17,500 nt of DNA from Bacteroidetes bacterium UBA6183 (GTDB lineage: Bacteria > Bacteroidota > Bacteroidia > UKL13-3): contig DITN01000039.1 in the NCBI GenBank assembly GCA_002422865.1, positions 1-17,500 on the forward strand, read 5' to 3'. Position numbers and translations under genes: made by a program. Under the pieces are notes generated by a model. The model was given only the letters and a program-made list of their open reading frames with translations, was not told the DNA's origin and searched no databases. Below are positions 15,807 through 17,500 of this stretch, piece after piece; the stretch's first letter is position 1, and each line of letters opens with the position of its first letter.

Positions 15807-15836
15807 TTGAATGCAAAAGTGAAACCACTAACTTTG
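15807..15836 (+). promoter_or_regulatory. Promoter of the nucleotidyltransferase gene
   Basis: TTG (15807-15809), 19 bases, then TAACTTTG (15829-15836), a full match to the Bacteroidota pattern. Transcription should start near 15843, giving a leader of about 35 bases. It overlaps the region where the divergent glyA promoter must lie. Confidence 0.7.
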
Positions 15837-15877
15837 ACACATTCTTTTTAAAGAAAACACTTTATCTTTTCAACCAC

Positions 15878-16867
15878 ATGAAAGCAGTAATTCCGGTAGC
15901 AGGTATAGGTACACGTCTTCGTCCCCACACCCACACCCAACCCAAAGCCTTAATTCCTATTGCAGGTAAACCCATTATTGGCCATATTATAGATACGCTT
16001 GAACAAGCAGGCATAACAGAATACGTTTTTATTATCGGGTACATGGGCGATAAAATTGAAAATTACATCACCAAAAATTATCCCAATATCAACGCTCATT
16101 TTGTTATTCAAACCACCGGAAAAGGAACCGGACATGCCATTTGGCTTGCTAAAGAACAATTGCAAAACGATGAGTTATTAATTGTTTTAGGCGATACCAT
16201 AGCCGATGTAAATATTGGTAAATTAATTGCACAACCACAAACCACTTTGTGTGTTAAAAAAGTAGACGATCCGCGCTTGTTTGGAGTAGCAGAAATGAAT
16301 ACAGATGGCACCATAAAACGTTTGGTTGAAAAGCCATCCATCCCTAAAAGTAATTTAGCTTTAGTAGGTATTTACCGCATAAAAGAATCGGCTAAGTTGT
16401 TTGAAGCGATTGAGTACAACATGCAAGAAAAAATCACCACACAAAATGAGTATCACTTAACAGATGCCCTGATGCGTATGATTGAAACCGGAGTTGAAAT
16501 GCGCACGGTTGATGTTGACAATTGGTTTGATTGTGGTAAGAAAGAAATATTATTAGATACAAATGCTACTTTATTAAAACGTTTAAGTTACGATACGTCA
16601 AAGTATAAGTTTGAAAATACCATCATTATTCCACCTGTTTTTATTGGCGAAAATTGCAACATCAGCAATTCTATTATAGGTCCAAATGTATCGGTAGGAG
16701 AGCATGCCATTTTAAATTATGCCGTTTTAAAAGACAGCATTATTGGCCCTTACGCACAAATAGAATATGCTATTTTAGACCGTTCTGTTATTGGTAACGA
16801 TGCATTGTTAAAAGGCATGAAACAAAGCTTAAATATTGGTGATAGTACGGAGATAAATTTTGGGTAG
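15878..16867 (+). CDS. Sugar-phosphate nucleotidyltransferase with left-handed beta-helix tail
   Basis: A 329-residue enzyme of the NTP_transferase family, joining an NTP to a sugar 1-phosphate to make an activated sugar. The Rossmann-like catalytic domain (about 1-230) has the signature GIGTRLRPHTHTQPKAL (9-25), the metal-binding D106 in LGDTIAD, VEKP (150-153) and a second metal aspartate, D218, in WFDCGK. From about 240 on, hexapeptide repeats (for example IGENCNISNSIIGPNVSVG) form a short left-handed beta-helix. This looks like the long glucose-1-phosphate thymidylyltransferase-like group, also called GlmU-like, but it lacks a full acetyltransferase domain. The true sugar and nucleotide cannot be read from sequence, and no rml, murein or capsule genes are nearby to help. 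It has its own promoter and ends 39 bases before the convergent XRE gene, with no clear terminator between. Confidence 0.88.
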   Translation: MKAVIPVAGIGTRLRPHTHTQPKALIPIAGKPIIGHIIDTLEQAGITEYVFIIGYMGDKIENYITKNYPNINAHFVIQTTGKGTGHAIWLAKEQLQNDELLIVLGDTIADVNIGKLIAQPQTTLCVKKVDDPRLFGVAEMNTDGTIKRLVEKPSIPKSNLALVGIYRIKESAKLFEAIEYNMQEKITTQNEYHLTDALMRMIETGVEMRTVDVDNWFDCGKKEILLDTNATLLKRLSYDTSKYKFENTIIIPPVFIGENCNISNSIIGPNVSVGEHAILNYAVLKDSIIGPYAQIEYAILDRSVIGNDALLKGMKQSLNIGDSTEINFG

Positions 16868-16906
16868 ATAACCGGGTCATTTATATGCAAGTTATGTAAT
16901 ATCCTG

Positions 16907-17272
16907 CTATTCGCTCTTTAAACGTTTTATCTCATGTTCTAAAAATGAAACTTGTTTTTTGAGTAGAGCAATTAGGTCTTTTTGGAGTTCGTATGACTCA
17001 AGATTAACTTCTGTTCCAATAATTGAACTGTTTACAGCCTTGTTGTTGGTTTGATTGTTAATACTGAAAACATTTTCTCCTTTAATAAACTCTCTTATAT
17101 CTGTCAGTAAAACTTGTTCAAGTTTGAGCAGATGCTCTAGCTTGACGTTACGATCTTCTTTTTCCCATTCCCATAATGTAGCTTGAGAAAGTTGTAACAT
17201 TTCAGCAAGTTCAGCTTGAGACATTTTTTTACTTTCCCTTAATTTTTTTAGTTTAGCGCTGTCAATAATCAT
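16907..17272 (-). CDS. XRE-family helix-turn-helix protein with coiled-coil tail
   Basis: A 121-residue DNA-binding protein of the Cro/CI (XRE) type. The N-terminal domain (about 7-65) has the usual five-helix pattern: LKKLRESKKMSQAELAEML, then the recognition-helix region LSQATLWEWEKEDR (28-41), where W34/W36 replace the more common residues. Residues 66-90 are a polar linker, and 92-120 (ESYELQKDLIALLKKQVSFL and the end EHEIKRLKSE) form a likely coiled coil for dimerisation. It resembles small chromosomal regulators of Bacteroidota; no metabolite-binding domain is present. Upstream are a dyad 15 bases before its start and a set of TTAA palindromes 57-102 bases before it, good candidates for autoregulation or control of a divergent gene. 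No standard promoter box is visible. Target genes are unknown. Confidence 0.85.
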   Translation of the reverse strand: MIIDSAKLKKLRESKKMSQAELAEMLQLSQATLWEWEKEDRNVKLEHLLKLEQVLLTDIREFIKGENVFSINNQTNNKAVNSSIIGTEVNLESYELQKDLIALLKKQVSFLEHEIKRLKSE

Positions 17273-17286
17273 TGCATTTAAATTGT

Positions 17287-17304
17287 TATACTTCCACGAG
17301 TATA
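17287..17304. promoter_or_regulatory. Dyad just upstream of the XRE gene (candidate operator)
   Basis: TATACT (17287-17292), six bases, AGTATA (17299-17304): perfect 6-bp half-sites in an 18-bp site, the size expected for a Cro/XRE dimer. It ends 15 bases before the XRE start codon, where bound protein would block transcription or cover the leader. Confidence 0.4.
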
Positions 17305-17328
17305 TTAATTTATGCTGTTTAAAAAAAT

Positions 17329-17374
17329 GGTTAACCGGTTAAATTTATTGGTTAATCTGTTAAAAAGTATTAAC
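17329..17374. promoter_or_regulatory. Phased TTAA palindrome array (candidate operators)
   Basis: GGTTAACCGGTTAA (17329-17342) and GGTTAATCTGTTAA (17350-17363) are direct repeats with 12 of 14 identical bases, 21 bases apart start to start, two helical turns. The first contains the perfect 12-bp palindrome TTAACCGGTTAA (17331-17342). A third dyad, GTTAA-N6-TTAAC (17359-17374), overlaps the second. The order suggests cooperative binding of dimers between the XRE gene and a possible divergent gene. Confidence 0.5.
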
Positions 17375-17416
17375 AAATGGTAGAATTTCGATGCATTAAA
17401 AGCATTGCATGGTGCC

Positions 17417-17500
17417 ATGCGTGATAACTTAACTTATTATGAAGACAGTTTTAACATTCAACACAATTCAAAAATCAATCGCATGTCCGTAAATATACCA
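17417..17500 (+). CDS. Possible start of an unidentified gene, cut by the window edge
   Basis: An open frame starts at ATG 17417 and runs off the window after 28 codons, beginning MRDNLTYYEDSF and ending MSVNIP. The frame is already open from 17384, after a TAG at 17381, so the true start could be upstream. The composition looks protein-like (Tyr, Asp, Asn and Ile spaced as in a globular protein), but 28 codons are too few to prove coding, and I recognise no family. It would be divergent from the XRE gene, with the TTAA palindromes between them. Confidence 0.3.
   Translation, partial: MRDNLTYYEDSFNIQHNSKINRMSVNIP

Noticed and set aside
16868..16906. Terminator between the nucleotidyltransferase and XRE genes
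   Set aside because: The 39-base convergent gap holds no stem longer than a few pairs and no T-run after one.
17329..17374. TTAA repeats as a CRISPR array, attachment site or replication origin
   Set aside because: There are only two to three units, no spacers of CRISPR length, no DnaA boxes recognised and no integrase; an operator array fits better.
17439..17492. 17-residue ORF beginning MKTVLTF
   Set aside because: It is very short and overlaps a longer frame that stays open to the window edge and looks more protein-like.

Overview
The window is a stretch of chromosome from an AT-rich member of the Bacteroidota. Three things point there. The protein families are typical of the phylum: a DUF2723 membrane protein, a very long initiation factor IF2 with charged and Gly/Asn-rich extensions, and a short NusA. 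Shine-Dalgarno sites are missing. Several genes are preceded by the phylum's own promoter pattern, TTTG or TTG, about 19 bases, then TAnnTTTG. Most of the window is core housekeeping DNA. I see no CRISPR array, tRNA, rRNA, insertion sequence or phage structural gene.

Layout. 2-2134 (+): 3' part of sucA (2-oxoglutarate dehydrogenase E1), closed by an intrinsic terminator that abuts the next start codon. 2180-3355 (+): a DUF1624/HGSNAT-like membrane protein. 3378-4970 (-): prfC (release factor RF3). 5101-8301 (-): a large DUF2723 (TMEM260-like) membrane protein with its own promoter and a strong terminator. 8566-9163 (+): a two-gene toxin-antitoxin-like module, a small protein and a PIN-domain protein overlapping by 11 bases. 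9273-14193 (+): rimP, nusA and infB, the conserved NusA-IF2 cluster, with a strong promoter at 9172-9202, a terminator-like hairpin inside the leader and a second candidate promoter before infB. 14194-14497: a convergent junction with three terminator hairpins and one REP-like repeat. 14498-15769 (-): glyA. 15878-16867 (+): a sugar-phosphate nucleotidyltransferase divergent from glyA. 16907-17272 (-): an XRE-type regulator with a coiled-coil tail. 17273-17500: a regulatory region with ordered palindromes and the possible start of a divergent gene running off the right edge.

How the genes work together. rimP, nusA and infB join ribosome maturation, transcription elongation/termination and translation initiation in one operon. 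prfC adds a translation-termination factor on the other strand, and glyA supplies one-carbon units and glycine. The other genes look like independent units.

The points most worth a second look are regulatory: the intrinsic terminator in the rimP-nusA-infB leader (a possible NusA-responsive attenuator), the hairpin overlapping a promoter between nusA and infB, the phased TTAA palindromes upstream of the XRE gene, the REP-like element between infB and glyA, and the PIN protein whose usual third catalytic aspartate is an arginine. I found no clearly new multi-gene system. All functions are read from sequence motifs; no searches were run.
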